A stretch of DNA of 45,824 nucleotides from an uncultured Prevotella sp. (GCA_900768785.1 CAAGEG010000101.1:1-45824); one strand, 5' to 3'; positions 1-8,519 are shown, counted from the stretch's first letter. Notes: generated from the letters alone by a model not told the origin. Numbers and translations: made by a program.

Positions 1-38
1 ACAAGGCTCGCTAATTGTTCTAATATCTTTGTTTCCAT
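1..38 (-). CDS. Start of an unidentified gene, cut by the window edge
   Basis: Reading leftward from 38, an ATG opens a frame METKILEQLASL that runs off the window. A TACCTTTG promoter -7 element lies 8 bp upstream on the same strand (53 down to 46), which is the usual position of a Bacteroidetes promoter before a short leader. Twelve residues are too few to identify the product. Confidence 0.5.
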   Translation of the reverse strand, partial: METKILEQLASL

Positions 39-45
39 ATAACTG

Positions 46-53
46 CAAAGGTA
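46..53 (-). promoter_or_regulatory. Promoter -7 element of the edge gene
   Basis: Minus-strand TACCTTTG matches the Bacteroidetes TAnnTTTG -7 consensus. No clear TTTG is found about 19 bp further upstream, so only the -7 half is supported. Confidence 0.45.
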
Positions 54-125
54 ACATTTTTTATTTATACCCACACCTTTTTGCTACTGTGCCGAAGAAA
101 TCTCTGACCCCATTTAACCCCATTA

Positions 126-160
126 ACAAAAAAGTCCCAAAGTTTTGTTCTTCGGGACTT
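126..160 (-). terminator. Rho-independent terminator of the tRNA-Asp pair
   Basis: An 11-bp inverted repeat with one mismatch (132-142 and 150-160, arms built on AAGTCCC and GGGACTT) is followed on the minus strand by a run of six T. It lies 25 bp past the 3' end of the second tRNA-Asp. Confidence 0.8.
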
Positions 161-184
161 ATGGGAAATACTAATTATTTGTAG

Positions 185-259
185 CGGTGCGTACGGGACT
201 CGAACCCGTGACCTCCTGCGTGACAGGCAGGCATTCTAACCAGGCTGAACTAACGCACC
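185..259 (-). tRNA. tRNA-Asp (GTC), downstream copy
   Basis: The minus strand folds as a complete cloverleaf. The acceptor GGTGCGT pairs with ACGCACC, the anticodon loop CTGTCAC gives anticodon GTC, and the T-arm contains GGTTCGAGTCC. The discriminator base is G, as expected for tRNA-Asp. CCA is not encoded. The gene body is identical to the copy at 281-355. Confidence 0.96.
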
Positions 260-280
260 TTGCATAAAGATTGTTTATTG

Positions 281-355
281 CGGTGCGTACGGGACTCGAA
301 CCCGTGACCTCCTGCGTGACAGGCAGGCATTCTAACCAGGCTGAACTAACGCACC
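281..355 (-). tRNA. tRNA-Asp (GTC), promoter-proximal copy
   Basis: This is identical to the neighbouring copy across the whole tRNA, with anticodon GTC, G discriminator and no encoded CCA. The two copies are separated by 21 bp, so they are surely co-transcribed from the promoter at 383-413 and end at the terminator at 126-160. Confidence 0.96.
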
Positions 356-382
356 TTCAATTTTATGTCTTATTTGCGGTTG

Positions 383-413
383 CAAAGGTATGAATATTTT
401 TCTTAATTGCCAA
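383..413 (-). promoter_or_regulatory. Promoter of the tRNA-Asp pair
   Basis: Minus strand: TTG at 413-411, a 20-bp spacer, then TACCTTTG at 390-383. This is close to the Bacteroidetes TTTG-N19-TAnnTTTG consensus and lies 28 bp before the first tRNA. Confidence 0.65.
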
Positions 414-429
414 GAAAAGGTATGACTTT

Positions 430-975
430 TTATAAAAAAAGTTGCATGAGTAATGCGTTGTGGTAACCCTTGCCGTCGTAAAGCCAATCGCGCATGACTG
501 TTGTATTTAAGAAGCCGCATTTCTTGAACAGGGCTATGGAGGCTTTGTTCTCTTCGCCTACATACACATATAGTTGGTGTAGGTGCAGAATGTGTAAAGC
601 GTGGTTTATTATTTTCTGCATGGCAGCAAAGGCATAGCCGTTTTGTCTATATTCGCAACGTATGACAATCCCTACTTCGGCTTTCATGTTTTTGGGGTCA
701 AAATTGATGATATCTGCAATTCCCACTATGTTGCCTTTGTTGTTTTCAATTATCATTCTTGCCTGTTTGTCTGCATAGATGTCGTTAGTGGCGTGGGCTA
801 TATAGTCGTGTAAGACATATTTGGAGTAGGGCACGTTAGTGTTGCCTAAGTTCCACAGCGAGTCGTCATTTTCGATTTTGTAAAGTATGTCAAGGTCTTC
901 GGGTTCGGTAGCACGAAGATGCACCTGAATGTTTGTGTCAGGTATTGGTGTGACAATATTGTTTGCCTGTTTCAT
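430..975 (-). CDS. GNAT-family N-acetyltransferase (SpeG/RimL-like)
   Basis: The 181-residue protein has the layout of the RimJ/RimL/SpeG branch of GNAT acetyltransferases. It opens with an LRATEPEDLD segment (about residues 20-29). The acetyl-CoA-binding motif A is VGIVIRCEYRQNGYA, with the R/Q-x-x-G-x-A signature, and the late motif is HQLYVYVGEENKASIALFKKCGF. The last two resemble the same stretches of spermidine N-acetyltransferase SpeG as I remember them. The substrate cannot be read from sequence; polyamine or protein N-termini are both possible. It is the last gene of the recR, membrane protein, glycosyltransferase, GNAT run, 19 bp after the glycosyltransferase stop, so co-transcription is likely. 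Confidence 0.85.
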   Translation of the reverse strand: MKQANNIVTPIPDTNIQVHLRATEPEDLDILYKIENDDSLWNLGNTNVPYSKYVLHDYIAHATNDIYADKQARMIIENNKGNIVGIADIINFDPKNMKAEVGIVIRCEYRQNGYAFAAMQKIINHALHILHLHQLYVYVGEENKASIALFKKCGFLNTTVMRDWLYDGKGYHNALLMQLFL

Positions 976-994
976 TTTGGCGGTTTGAGAAGAG

Positions 995-2188
995 TTATCT
1001 GAATATTTCTTTTCCGGTTATTATAGTCTGTCTTTTGGGGCTGTAAGTGCCAAGACAAATATTGTTGTGGTGGTATTTTTTCAAGATATTGAAGATATGT
1101 TCATAGCTATAGAGTGAGGTGTCATAAACCACAACTGTTTTGTTCTTGTCATCAATATCATTAATTAAAGTCAAATGTCCTTCTGGCAAAGATGTTCCGT
1201 TACCTTCAACAAACAAGCCTTCGATGCCGTTTCGTCTTGTTATCTCCTTGCATTTGGTTATTGTGTGTTTGTTGCCCAAAAAGATATATTGGATAGATTT
1301 TTTTCGTTTGTATTGCCAGAAGCCGAGAGCTTTTCTTATTTGTGTGTAGAATATTTTCATTAGTGCTATAGACGCTCTCATGTATATGGCGATTTTTATC
1401 GGTATGCTAAGCCAGAAACTGAAGTGGCTGAAGTGTTTGTGGAAGAATATCAGCATGGCTTCGTAAAAGACGTGTATATATTTGAAAGACGATTTTTTTG
1501 TGCTTTCGCCTTTATAGTGAAGAATGGTTGTTGGTATGTACCAGTTTTGGTATCCATGTTTCAGCAGGCGATAAGATAAATCTATGTCTTCTCCATACAT
1601 GAAAAAATCTTCGTCAAGCAGTCCTACCTTGTTGAGTGCTTCACGGCGTATCATGAAAAACGCTCCGCTAATGATTTGTATTTCTACGGCATCATTCCAT
1701 GATAGCCACCCCATGTAGTAGCGACCGAATGTTTTGTTGGTAGGGTAGGCGTTACATAGTCCGCACATCTTGTAGAATGCTGTTAAGGGTGTAGGCAGTC
1801 CTCGTCGGCTTTCTAACGCTTTATTGCCGTTGCTATCAATCATGCAGACTCCTACGCCACCGGCTTTAGGGTGGTTGTCAAGGAAATTGATACATTTTTT
1901 TATTGATGTTTCGCCAACGATAGTATCAGGATTAAGCAGCAAGACATATTCGCTATTGCTTTGTTTTATGGCAATATTGTTTGCTCTTGAGAAACCATGA
2001 TTCTTATTGCAGGTGATAAGGTTTATTCCACTTTCTTTTTTTAGAGCGTGCGGGGTGTTATCTCTTGAATGGTTGTCAATAACAAATATCTCTGCCTCTA
2101 TGTCTTGTGTGGCTTTTTTCACACTATCTATACATTGCATTAGATAGTGTTTCACGTTATAACTTACGATAATGACAGCTAACTTCAT
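995..2188 (-). CDS. Family 2 glycosyltransferase (rhamnosyltransferase-like)
   Basis: The 397-residue protein begins with a GT-A fold: KLAVIIVSYN at residue 2, the nucleotide-sugar segment EIFVIDNHSRDNT, and NPDT as the DxD-equivalent metal motif. These features are typical of the WbbL-like rhamnosyltransferase subgroup. Hydrophobic stretches near residues 240-280 suggest membrane association. The last ~100 residues form an extra segment with beta-strand-like runs (IQYIFLGNK, TVVVYDTSLY) that is not part of the catalytic domain. It probably transfers a sugar to cell-surface glycan; donor and acceptor are unknown. The ATG overlaps the preceding gene's stop by 4 bp and has a good Shine-Dalgarno, AGGAGGTG, at 2200-2193, which is rare in this window and suggests translational coupling. 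Confidence 0.85.
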   Translation of the reverse strand: MKLAVIIVSYNVKHYLMQCIDSVKKATQDIEAEIFVIDNHSRDNTPHALKKESGINLITCNKNHGFSRANNIAIKQSNSEYVLLLNPDTIVGETSIKKCINFLDNHPKAGGVGVCMIDSNGNKALESRRGLPTPLTAFYKMCGLCNAYPTNKTFGRYYMGWLSWNDAVEIQIISGAFFMIRREALNKVGLLDEDFFMYGEDIDLSYRLLKHGYQNWYIPTTILHYKGESTKKSSFKYIHVFYEAMLIFFHKHFSHFSFWLSIPIKIAIYMRASIALMKIFYTQIRKALGFWQYKRKKSIQYIFLGNKHTITKCKEITRRNGIEGLFVEGNGTSLPEGHLTLINDIDDKNKTVVVYDTSLYSYEHIFNILKKYHHNNICLGTYSPKRQTIITGKEIFR

Positions 2189-2610
2189 GCTTCACCTCCT
2201 GTTTCTGCAACACATCTGCCCATATTTGGATAAACAAATAACAGACAAATGAAAAATATGATTGCCATATATCCGAAAGAAACATTCATCGACATGAAAT
2301 ACATGAGTGTATTGGCTATCAAAGGTATGCAAATCATCAACATTCTTATTGAGCCCCATTTGGCAAGAGCATGTACTCCTCCTTCTTTTAAACGCTTTTG
2401 AATGTTGTTTATCTTAAACATTCTTAGAGATAGGGGTAGCAGGCAAATGGTCAATATTTCCATAGTAGTGACACAAACAAATTCGGTATTGCTTCTTGCA
2501 ACTATCGTTCCTGAGTTGATGATGTCGGTTTCGTATAGTAGAATGATTATTGCAGATATTATGATACTTGTCCATAACTCGTACAAGAGCAAGTTTCGTG
2601 TGTGTTTCAT
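2185..2610 (-). CDS. Small four-helix membrane protein, unknown function
   Basis: The protein has 141 residues with four hydrophobic segments, roughly residues 13-35, 48-65, 88-108 and 112-128. I recognise no motif. It sits between recR (78 bp upstream) and the glycosyltransferase, whose start overlaps its stop by 4 bp. In the Bacteroidales a membrane protein of this size is commonly found in this place, so it is probably real and may act with the glycosyltransferase. The function is not inferable. Confidence 0.75.
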   Translation of the reverse strand: MKHTRNLLLYELWTSIIISAIIILLYETDIINSGTIVARSNTEFVCVTTMEILTICLLPLSLRMFKINNIQKRLKEGGVHALAKWGSIRMLMICIPLIANTLMYFMSMNVSFGYMAIIFFICLLFVYPNMGRCVAETGGEA

Positions 2611-2688
2611 AGATGTTTTTATATCAAGAATAATAAATTTATTTGGATACTGATTGTGTTAAGTTTCAAAAGATATATCAGCTATTGC

Positions 2689-3300
2689 TTATCCTTTGAA
2701 CGGCGTCCTGTTTAGAATGGATCTGCCAAGAGTAACCTCGTCGGCATATTCCAGTTCGTCGCCTACAGCTATGCCTCTAGCTATTACAGATATCTTTATA
2801 TCATAGTTTGATAGTTTACGATAAATATAGAAGTTGGTAGTATCTCCTTCCATCGTAGGGCTCAAAGCTAATATTACCTCGTCAATACCACCATGTGCAA
2901 CCCTTTCTACCAGAGAGTCTATCTCAATATCTGCCGGACTTATGCCTTCCATAGGAGATATTATGCCGCCTAAAACATGATACAGGCCGTTGTATTGTTG
3001 GGTGTTTTCTATTGCCATAACATCTTGAATGTTTTCAACAACACACACTTTATAGGCATCTCTTGTCTTGTCGCTACATGTGGGACAAATGTCTGTGTCG
3101 CTAATATTATGGCAAATCTGACAATATTTTATCTTTCCCCTCATATCGCTTATAGCCCTGACAAAACGTTCCACTTTGTCCTTGTCTTGTCGTAACATGA
3201 ATAAAACAAGTCGGAGTGCCGTCTTTTTACCAATGCCTGGAAGCCCCGCAAATTCTTCTACAGCCTTCTCGAAGATGAGCGATGGAAATTGTTGGTTCAT
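2689..3300 (-). CDS. recR: Recombination mediator RecR
   Basis: The 203 residues match the usual RecR length. In order there is a helix-hairpin-helix near residues 12-27 (FAGLPGIGKKTA), the four-cysteine zinc finger CQICHNISDTDICPTC, and a Toprim domain containing VCVVENIQDVMAIE and HVLGGIISPMEGISP. RecR works with RecO and RecF to load RecA on SSB-coated gaps. It heads the minus-strand run ending with the GNAT gene. A near-perfect promoter lies at 3323-3353, leaving a leader of only about 15-20 nt. Confidence 0.96.
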   Translation of the reverse strand: MNQQFPSLIFEKAVEEFAGLPGIGKKTALRLVLFMLRQDKDKVERFVRAISDMRGKIKYCQICHNISDTDICPTCSDKTRDAYKVCVVENIQDVMAIENTQQYNGLYHVLGGIISPMEGISPADIEIDSLVERVAHGGIDEVILALSPTMEGDTTNFYIYRKLSNYDIKISVIARGIAVGDELEYADEVTLGRSILNRTPFKG

Positions 3301-3322
3301 GTCTTGTTGTTTAATTTTGCCA

Positions 3323-3353
3323 CAAAGTTACTTTAATACGAGTGAATATCAAA
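3323..3353 (-). promoter_or_regulatory. recR promoter
   Basis: Minus strand: TTTG at 3353-3350, exactly 19 bp, then TAACTTTG at 3330-3323. This is a full match to the Bacteroidetes housekeeping promoter. Confidence 0.8.
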
Positions 3354-3510
3354 ATAAAAGGCTTACAACTTTTTGATGTCTTCACAAGCCGTTAGGATAA
3401 TTACCTGCAATAGTATTTTTATTCCATGTCTTCATAACCATGATGTTTGTATCTTGTTTATGATAACCCAGCGAAGAAAATATATAACTCCCAAAAATGT
3501 AAAGTTGCTG

Positions 3511-3541
3511 TTGCACAATTATGCGATAATGACTAACTTTG
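3511..3541 (+). promoter_or_regulatory. engB promoter
   Basis: TTG at 3511-3513, a 20-bp spacer and TAACTTTG at 3534-3541 lie just upstream of the engB ATG at 3556, giving a leader of roughly 10 nt. With the recR promoter it makes the 255-bp divergent region. I see nothing else in the remaining bases. Confidence 0.7.
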
Positions 3542-3555
3542 CAAAAAAATAATAT

Positions 3556-4167
3556 ATGCAGATAAAAAAAGCCGAGTTTTCTATCTCCAATCCCTCAGTA
3601 GCTATGTGCCCCACAGGCAACAAGTTGGAATATGCTTTTATCGGAAGGAGTAATGTTGGTAAATCAAGCCTTATAAATATGCTTTGCAACAACAAGGCTC
3701 TTGCCAAGACATCAGCAACACCGGGTAAAACACTTCTTATCAACCATTTTATTATTAACGATGAGTGGTATATTGTGGATCTTCCGGGATATGGCTATGC
3801 CAAGTGCTCAAAGAAAATGCAGCAGAAACTTGACCAAATGATAACTTCATACATATTGCAACGAAGGCAATTAGTAAACCTCTTTGTGCTTATAGACATA
3901 CGTCATAAGCCACAAAAGATAGACTTGGATTTTATTAATTGGTTGGGAAACAGCAATATACCATTCTCGATTGTATTTACCAAAGCCGACAAATTAAGCA
4001 AAACAAAAGTAAAACCGACGGTAGATGCTTATATGAAAGAGTTGGAACAAACATGGGAAAATCTACCTCCTTATTTTGTTACAAGCAGTCAAGACAAGAC
4101 GGGAAAACAAGAAATATTAGATTATATAGAAAATATTAACAACGAAATAGGTAATGACAATAAGTAG
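3556..4167 (+). CDS. engB: Ribosome biogenesis GTPase EngB (YsxC/YihA)
   Basis: The 203-residue TrmE-Era-EngA-EngB GTPase needs for large-subunit assembly. Visible motifs are G1 GRSNVGKSS (about residue 31), G3 DLPGYGYA (about 78), and G4 TKADK (about 146). The N-terminal AEFSISNPS segment and the overall length are typical. The following ABC-F gene starts 14 bp before this gene's stop, so the two are translated from one mRNA. Confidence 0.95.
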   Translation: MQIKKAEFSISNPSVAMCPTGNKLEYAFIGRSNVGKSSLINMLCNNKALAKTSATPGKTLLINHFIINDEWYIVDLPGYGYAKCSKKMQQKLDQMITSYILQRRQLVNLFVLIDIRHKPQKIDLDFINWLGNSNIPFSIVFTKADKLSKTKVKPTVDAYMKELEQTWENLPPYFVTSSQDKTGKQEILDYIENINNEIGNDNK

Positions 4168-5980
4168 GAATCAAAAGCCGCAAATATTCAGAAACGAACA
4201 GATTTCTACGATATGCTATCTTGATGTACAACATCTGACCAAGTCGTTTGGCGCACGTATGCTCTTTGAAGACATCTCTTTCAGTATTGCAGAAGGACAA
4301 AGAGTAGGATTGGTGGCAAGAAACGGCACTGGCAAATCAACTTTGTTGTCAATTATCGCAGGAAATGAGGGCTATGATGAAGGCTCAATAATCTACCGAA
4401 ACGGAATAAAAGTAGGCTTTCTTGAACAAATACCTTATTTGGATGACAACGAGACCGTGTTAGACGCATGCTTCAATCATAATGATGATGAAGAGAAAAT
4501 ACTTAAAGCCAAACAGATACTTACACAACTTAATATTACCGATTTAAGTCAAAAAACCGGTAACCTTAGTGGTGGACAGAAAAGAAGGGTGGCTTTGGCA
4601 AATGTGTTGATTACAGAACCCGATATGTTGATTTTAGACGAGCCTACCAACCACCTTGATTTGGAAATGATAGAATGGCTCGAAAAATTTCTTTCACGTG
4701 GAAACAAAACCCTCTTAATGGTTACCCACGACCGCTTCTTCCTTGACAAAGTATGCTCTATCATTTTAGAACTTGATAACAACAATATTTATACCTACAA
4801 AGGCAACTACAGCTATTATTTGGAAAAACGTCAAGAGCGCATAGACAACATGCGTGCTGAAGTTCAGCGTGCCAATAATCTTTATCGCAAAGAACTTGAT
4901 TGGATGAGACGAATGCCAAAAGCGCGCGGACACAAGGCTTTATATAGGGAAGAAGCATTCTATGAATTGGAAAAGATTGCCAAGCAACGTATTGAAGAAC
5001 GCCAAATAAGGCTAAAGTCAAAGAGCGTTTATATAGGTAGCAAAATATTCGAATGTCAGTACATCTCAAAAAAATGGGATGAAAATAAAGTGATGCTCAA
5101 AGATTTCTATTACAACTTTGCGAGATATGAGAAAATGGGAGTAGTAGGAAATAACGGCACAGGAAAAACGACATTCATTAGAATGTTACTCGGACTTGAC
5201 ACACCCGACAGCGGCAGATTTGATATCGGCTCGACAGTAAAGTTTGGTTACTTCTCACAAGAAGGCATGACTTTTGATGAAGACAAGAAAGTTATTGATG
5301 TGGTAAGAGAAATTGCCGATTATATAGATATGGGTGGCGGCAAACATCTGACAGCTTCACAACTCTTGCAACACTTCCTCTTCACACCCGAACAACAACA
5401 TAACTATGTGAGAAAGCTTAGTGGAGGCGAGAAACGCAAGTTGTATCTTTGTACGGTATTGATGAAAAACCCCAATTTCCTCGTTCTTGACGAACCGACA
5501 AACGACCTTGACATTCAGACTTCACAAATATTTGAAGACTATCTCTCTGACTTTCCCGGTTGTGTCATAGTTGTTAGCCACGACAGATATTTCATGGATA
5601 AAGTTGTTGACCACTTACTTGTTTTTAAAGGAAATGGAGTGGTGACCGATTTTCCGGGTAATTACACCCAGTATAGAGAATGGTGCTCGTTAAAAAGCAA
5701 AGAGGAAGAAACCGCAAAAGACATCAACACCAATACACGTCGCATAAGAACAGCACCTGAACGGCGCCGAATGACATTCAAGGAAAAACAAGAATTGGCA
5801 GCCCTTGAAAAAGAAATCGCAGCTCTTGAGGCTGAACGTGAGAAATTAGAAACTGAATTGTGTAGCGGAAATCTTGATGTTGAAGCCCTTACGGAAAAGA
5901 GCAAAAGACTGCCCGTTATAAAAGATGAACTTGACATCAAAGAGATGAGATGGCTTGAACTATCTGAAATTGAAAGTTGA
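4154..5980 (+). CDS. ABC-F family ATPase (Uup/EttA-type)
   Basis: This 608-residue soluble protein has two complete ATP-binding cassettes. NBD1 has Walker A ARNGTGKST, signature LSGGQKRR and Walker B LILDEPTNHLD. NBD2 has GNNGTGKTT, LSGGEKRK and LVLDEPTNDLD. A charged linker lies between them and a coiled coil of about 70 residues ends the protein (KEKQELAALEKEIAALEAER). There is no membrane domain, so it belongs to the ABC-F group acting on ribosomes or DNA rather than in transport. The N-terminus before YLDVQHLTKSFG carries about 21 extra residues. This may be genuine or may mean that a non-ATG start near 4210 is used. The gene overlaps engB by 14 bp. Confidence 0.93.
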   Translation: MTISRNQKPQIFRNEQISTICYLDVQHLTKSFGARMLFEDISFSIAEGQRVGLVARNGTGKSTLLSIIAGNEGYDEGSIIYRNGIKVGFLEQIPYLDDNETVLDACFNHNDDEEKILKAKQILTQLNITDLSQKTGNLSGGQKRRVALANVLITEPDMLILDEPTNHLDLEMIEWLEKFLSRGNKTLLMVTHDRFFLDKVCSIILELDNNNIYTYKGNYSYYLEKRQERIDNMRAEVQRANNLYRKELDWMRRMPKARGHKALYREEAFYELEKIAKQRIEERQIRLKSKSVYIGSKIFECQYISKKWDENKVMLKDFYYNFARYEKMGVVGNNGTGKTTFIRMLLGLDTPDSGRFDIGSTVKFGYFSQEGMTFDEDKKVIDVVREIADYIDMGGGKHLTASQLLQHFLFTPEQQHNYVRKLSGGEKRKLYLCTVLMKNPNFLVLDEPTNDLDIQTSQIFEDYLSDFPGCVIVVSHDRYFMDKVVDHLLVFKGNGVVTDFPGNYTQYREWCSLKSKEEETAKDINTNTRRIRTAPERRRMTFKEKQELAALEKEIAALEAEREKLETELCSGNLDVEALTEKSKRLPVIKDELDIKEMRWLELSEIES

Positions 5981-6117
5981 AAATGTATATGAACAACACT
6001 TTTACTATACTTTTTGATTTAAAAACATAGAGATTTTTAAGAATAATTCATGTTTTAATTTTAGTTAAAATTTTACTTTCTCATATTCTTATATGATTAT
6101 TCTTCAATAATAATTAT

Positions 6118-6125
6118 TAATTTTG
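6118..6125 (+). promoter_or_regulatory. rho promoter -7 element
   Basis: TAATTTTG fits the TAnnTTTG consensus and would give rho a leader of about 70 nt. No clear -33 element is present. The rest of the 223-bp gap after the ABC-F gene is AT-rich and shows no strong hairpin. Confidence 0.5.
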
Positions 6126-6203
6126 CACATCAAATTTAAACAATAGCTGATTCTTTTCAAGAAACGGCATCAATCAATAATCATTTATTCTTACATTAAT
6201 TAT

Positions 6204-8201
6204 ATGTATAGCAAGGACGAATTACTATCAAAGAATGTATCCGAACTTGAAAATATTGCAACCGGAATGGATGTTAAAATCAAGTCGGCAGACAATAAAG
6301 AGGATATAATATACGCCATTCTTGACAAACAAGCAGAAGTTGAGGGTAACAAAAATCCTCTCGGAACAAAAAGGCGTAGAGCACGAATTGTTAAGAAAGA
6401 TACAGATAGGGTTTACTCCGTTAATGGTAAAGAAGGAGAAAACTTTGATTTGAAAAAAAATAAGACCTCAGCAGAACCGCCTTCACTCTTTAATGATGAT
6501 TTGGACGTAACATCTGCTACACCCAAAAAACGTGGAAGACCACGTAAAACAGTTCAACAAGAAGAAACACCGGTCGTTTTGGACAGTACACAAGTTGAAG
6601 ACCCGGAACAACAAACATCAACAACCATAGATACACAACCGGTTGTTGAAAGTGAAAACACAAAAGAAAACGAACCCGGAAATACAACCTTAGAACATGA
6701 AAGCCCTATCACCGAAAATGTAGAACAGCAACAACCTGTTGAAGAAAACCAAGCAGACATTCCCGAAGAAGCCTTTGCTTCGGGTGTGGACGATATAGAT
6801 AATACATCAGAAGACAATAATCTTATCGCAAAACTACAAGAAAAGATAAACTCACATAACGATACTTCAAACGTTAAACAAGAAAATGAAATCGTAGGAG
6901 TGTGGAAAGGCGATCCGGGAGATGGAACAGATTTTATTACAGTTGTCGATTTGCCGATAGAAGACCAAATGGAAGTGCCAAGCTTTGACATGTTTGATAA
7001 TCCGACACGCCCCGTTAATGTAAACGTAGTATCTTATAAACCATCAGATGATGCGGACAACAGCCAAGAACAATATGATTTTGAAAATATCATAACAGCC
7101 AATGGCGTTCTTGAAATCATGCCTGACGGATATGGCTTCTTACGCTCAAGCGACTACAACTACCTGTCTTCACCAGATGATATCTATGTGTCAATAGCAC
7201 ACATCAAGCGATATGGACTTAAAACAGGTGATGTCGTGGCTTGTCACGTGCGTCCACCACATGAGGGAGAAAAGTATTTCCCACTAACAAGTATTGACAA
7301 AATAAACGGACGAGAGCCTTCTGAAGTAAGAGACAGAATACCTTTTGATCATCTCACACCGCTCTTTCCTGATGAGAAATTCACTCTTTGCGGAGAACCT
7401 TCTACAACAAACCTCAGCACAAGAATTGTAGATTTGTTTTCCCCGATAGGTAAGGGTCAACGTGCTCTTATAGTTGCACAACCGAAGACCGGTAAGACTA
7501 TTCTAATGAAAGATATTGCAAATGCCATAGCAGCCAATCATCCCGAAGCTTATCTTATGATGCTTCTTATTGATGAACGCCCAGAAGAAGTAACTGATAT
7601 GGCACGTACGGTAAATGCAGAAGTAATAGCTTCAACCTTTGATGAACCAGCCGAACGCCACGTGAAAATTGCCGGAATAGTTCTTGAAAAAGCAAAACGT
7701 ATGGTAGAGTGTGGACATGACGTCGTCATATTCCTTGATTCAATAACACGTTTAGCACGTGCATACAATACAGTTGCGCCGGCAAGCGGTAAAGTCCTTA
7801 CAGGTGGTGTTGATGCAAATGCTTTGCAGAAGCCGAAAAGATTCTTCGGAGCAGCACGAAATATTGAGGGAGGTGGCTCGCTCACAATAGTTGCAACAGC
7901 TCTAATTGACACCGGAAGCAAAATGGATGAGGTTATCTTTGAAGAATTCAAAGGAACAGGAAATATGGAATTGCAACTTGACCGCAGCTTAAGCAATAAA
8001 CGAATATTCCCATCTGTTAATCTTGTCGCATCAAGCACACGTCGTGATGACCTCCTACAACAAAAATCAACACTCGATCGTATGTGGATACTTAGAAAGT
8101 TCATATCTGATATGAATCCTATTGAAGCTATGAACACAATTCATGACCGCATGATAAGAACAAGAGATAATGATGAATTTCTTGCAACAATGAATTCTTG
8201 A
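6204..8201 (+). CDS. rho: Transcription termination factor Rho with long disordered insertion
   Basis: At 665 residues this is well beyond the 419 of E. coli Rho. Order: a Rho_N helical domain (1-48); an acidic, Gln/Thr/Glu-rich low-complexity segment (about 50-298) with a basic patch KRRRAR (56-61) and an AT-hook-like KKRGRPRK (108-115); the OB-fold primary RNA-binding site (298-365, MPDGYGFLRS); and the RecA-type ATPase with Walker A AQPKTGKT (425-432), Walker B VVIFLDS, and the arginine-rich end ERMWILRK-like helix. The hexamer unwinds RNA and terminates transcription. Long insertions are usual in Bacteroidetes Rho, and in Bacteroides thetaiotaomicron this disordered region has been reported to drive condensate formation; I infer that here only from composition. 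Confidence 0.96.
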   Translation: MYSKDELLSKNVSELENIATGMDVKIKSADNKEDIIYAILDKQAEVEGNKNPLGTKRRRARIVKKDTDRVYSVNGKEGENFDLKKNKTSAEPPSLFNDDLDVTSATPKKRGRPRKTVQQEETPVVLDSTQVEDPEQQTSTTIDTQPVVESENTKENEPGNTTLEHESPITENVEQQQPVEENQADIPEEAFASGVDDIDNTSEDNNLIAKLQEKINSHNDTSNVKQENEIVGVWKGDPGDGTDFITVVDLPIEDQMEVPSFDMFDNPTRPVNVNVVSYKPSDDADNSQEQYDFENIITANGVLEIMPDGYGFLRSSDYNYLSSPDDIYVSIAHIKRYGLKTGDVVACHVRPPHEGEKYFPLTSIDKINGREPSEVRDRIPFDHLTPLFPDEKFTLCGEPSTTNLSTRIVDLFSPIGKGQRALIVAQPKTGKTILMKDIANAIAANHPEAYLMMLLIDERPEEVTDMARTVNAEVIASTFDEPAERHVKIAGIVLEKAKRMVECGHDVVIFLDSITRLARAYNTVAPASGKVLTGGVDANALQKPKRFFGAARNIEGGGSLTIVATALIDTGSKMDEVIFEEFKGTGNMELQLDRSLSNKRIFPSVNLVASSTRRDDLLQQKSTLDRMWILRKFISDMNPIEAMNTIHDRMIRTRDNDEFLATMNS

Positions 8202-8278
8202 TATTATAAATAGCATCTTAACACCATTGAATAATGGTAGATAGAAAACCTAAACATATAGTTAACCACTAAAAACAA

Positions 8279-8432
8279 TATGTTTAGACATGCTGTATTG
8301 TAGCGAGTTCCCAATATTCAGAATTGTTTGTTTGCATCAAACCAAGAGTTAAGACATTCTAAGATATAGCGAGTTATTAAGTCTCAAAATTGTTTAGCGA
8401 CTTCAAACAATAAGCTAAGACAATACAAATAA
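8279..8432. repeat. Degenerate 22/66-bp repeat block between rho and tRNA-Arg
   Basis: TAGCGAGTT occurs at 8301 and again exactly 66 bp later at 8367. Each copy is followed by an AATTGTTT element about 20 bp on and a TAAGACA-like element about 48 bp on. The block divides into seven 22-bp units (8279-8432), but single units are weakly conserved, so 66 bp (3 x 22) is the clear period. No open frame of note covers it. Confidence 0.55.
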
Positions 8433-8436
8433 AATA

Positions 8437-8478
8437 GGGCAGAATGCTTTTTATAAGCCTTTTTGCCCATATTTTTTT
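8437..8478 (+). terminator. Probable terminator downstream of rho
   Basis: GGGCA at 8437 pairs with TGCCC ending at 8468, with inner TGCTT/AAGC pairing. A T-rich stretch follows. It is 235 bp past the rho stop and immediately before the tRNA-Arg promoter, whose -33 TTTG overlaps the T tract. Confidence 0.6.
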
Positions 8479-8506
8479 GCATTATTGATATTTTTGTGTA
8501 TCTTTG
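8476..8506 (+). promoter_or_regulatory. tRNA-Arg promoter
   Basis: TTTG at 8476-8479, exactly 19 bp, then TATCTTTG at 8499-8506. This full consensus lies 13 bp before the tRNA. Confidence 0.85.
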
Positions 8507-8519
8507 CATCCGATTTAGC

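Noticed and set aside
7550..8137. 195-residue frame opposite rho
   Set aside because: It is antisense to the Rho ATPase domain, with no domain of its own.
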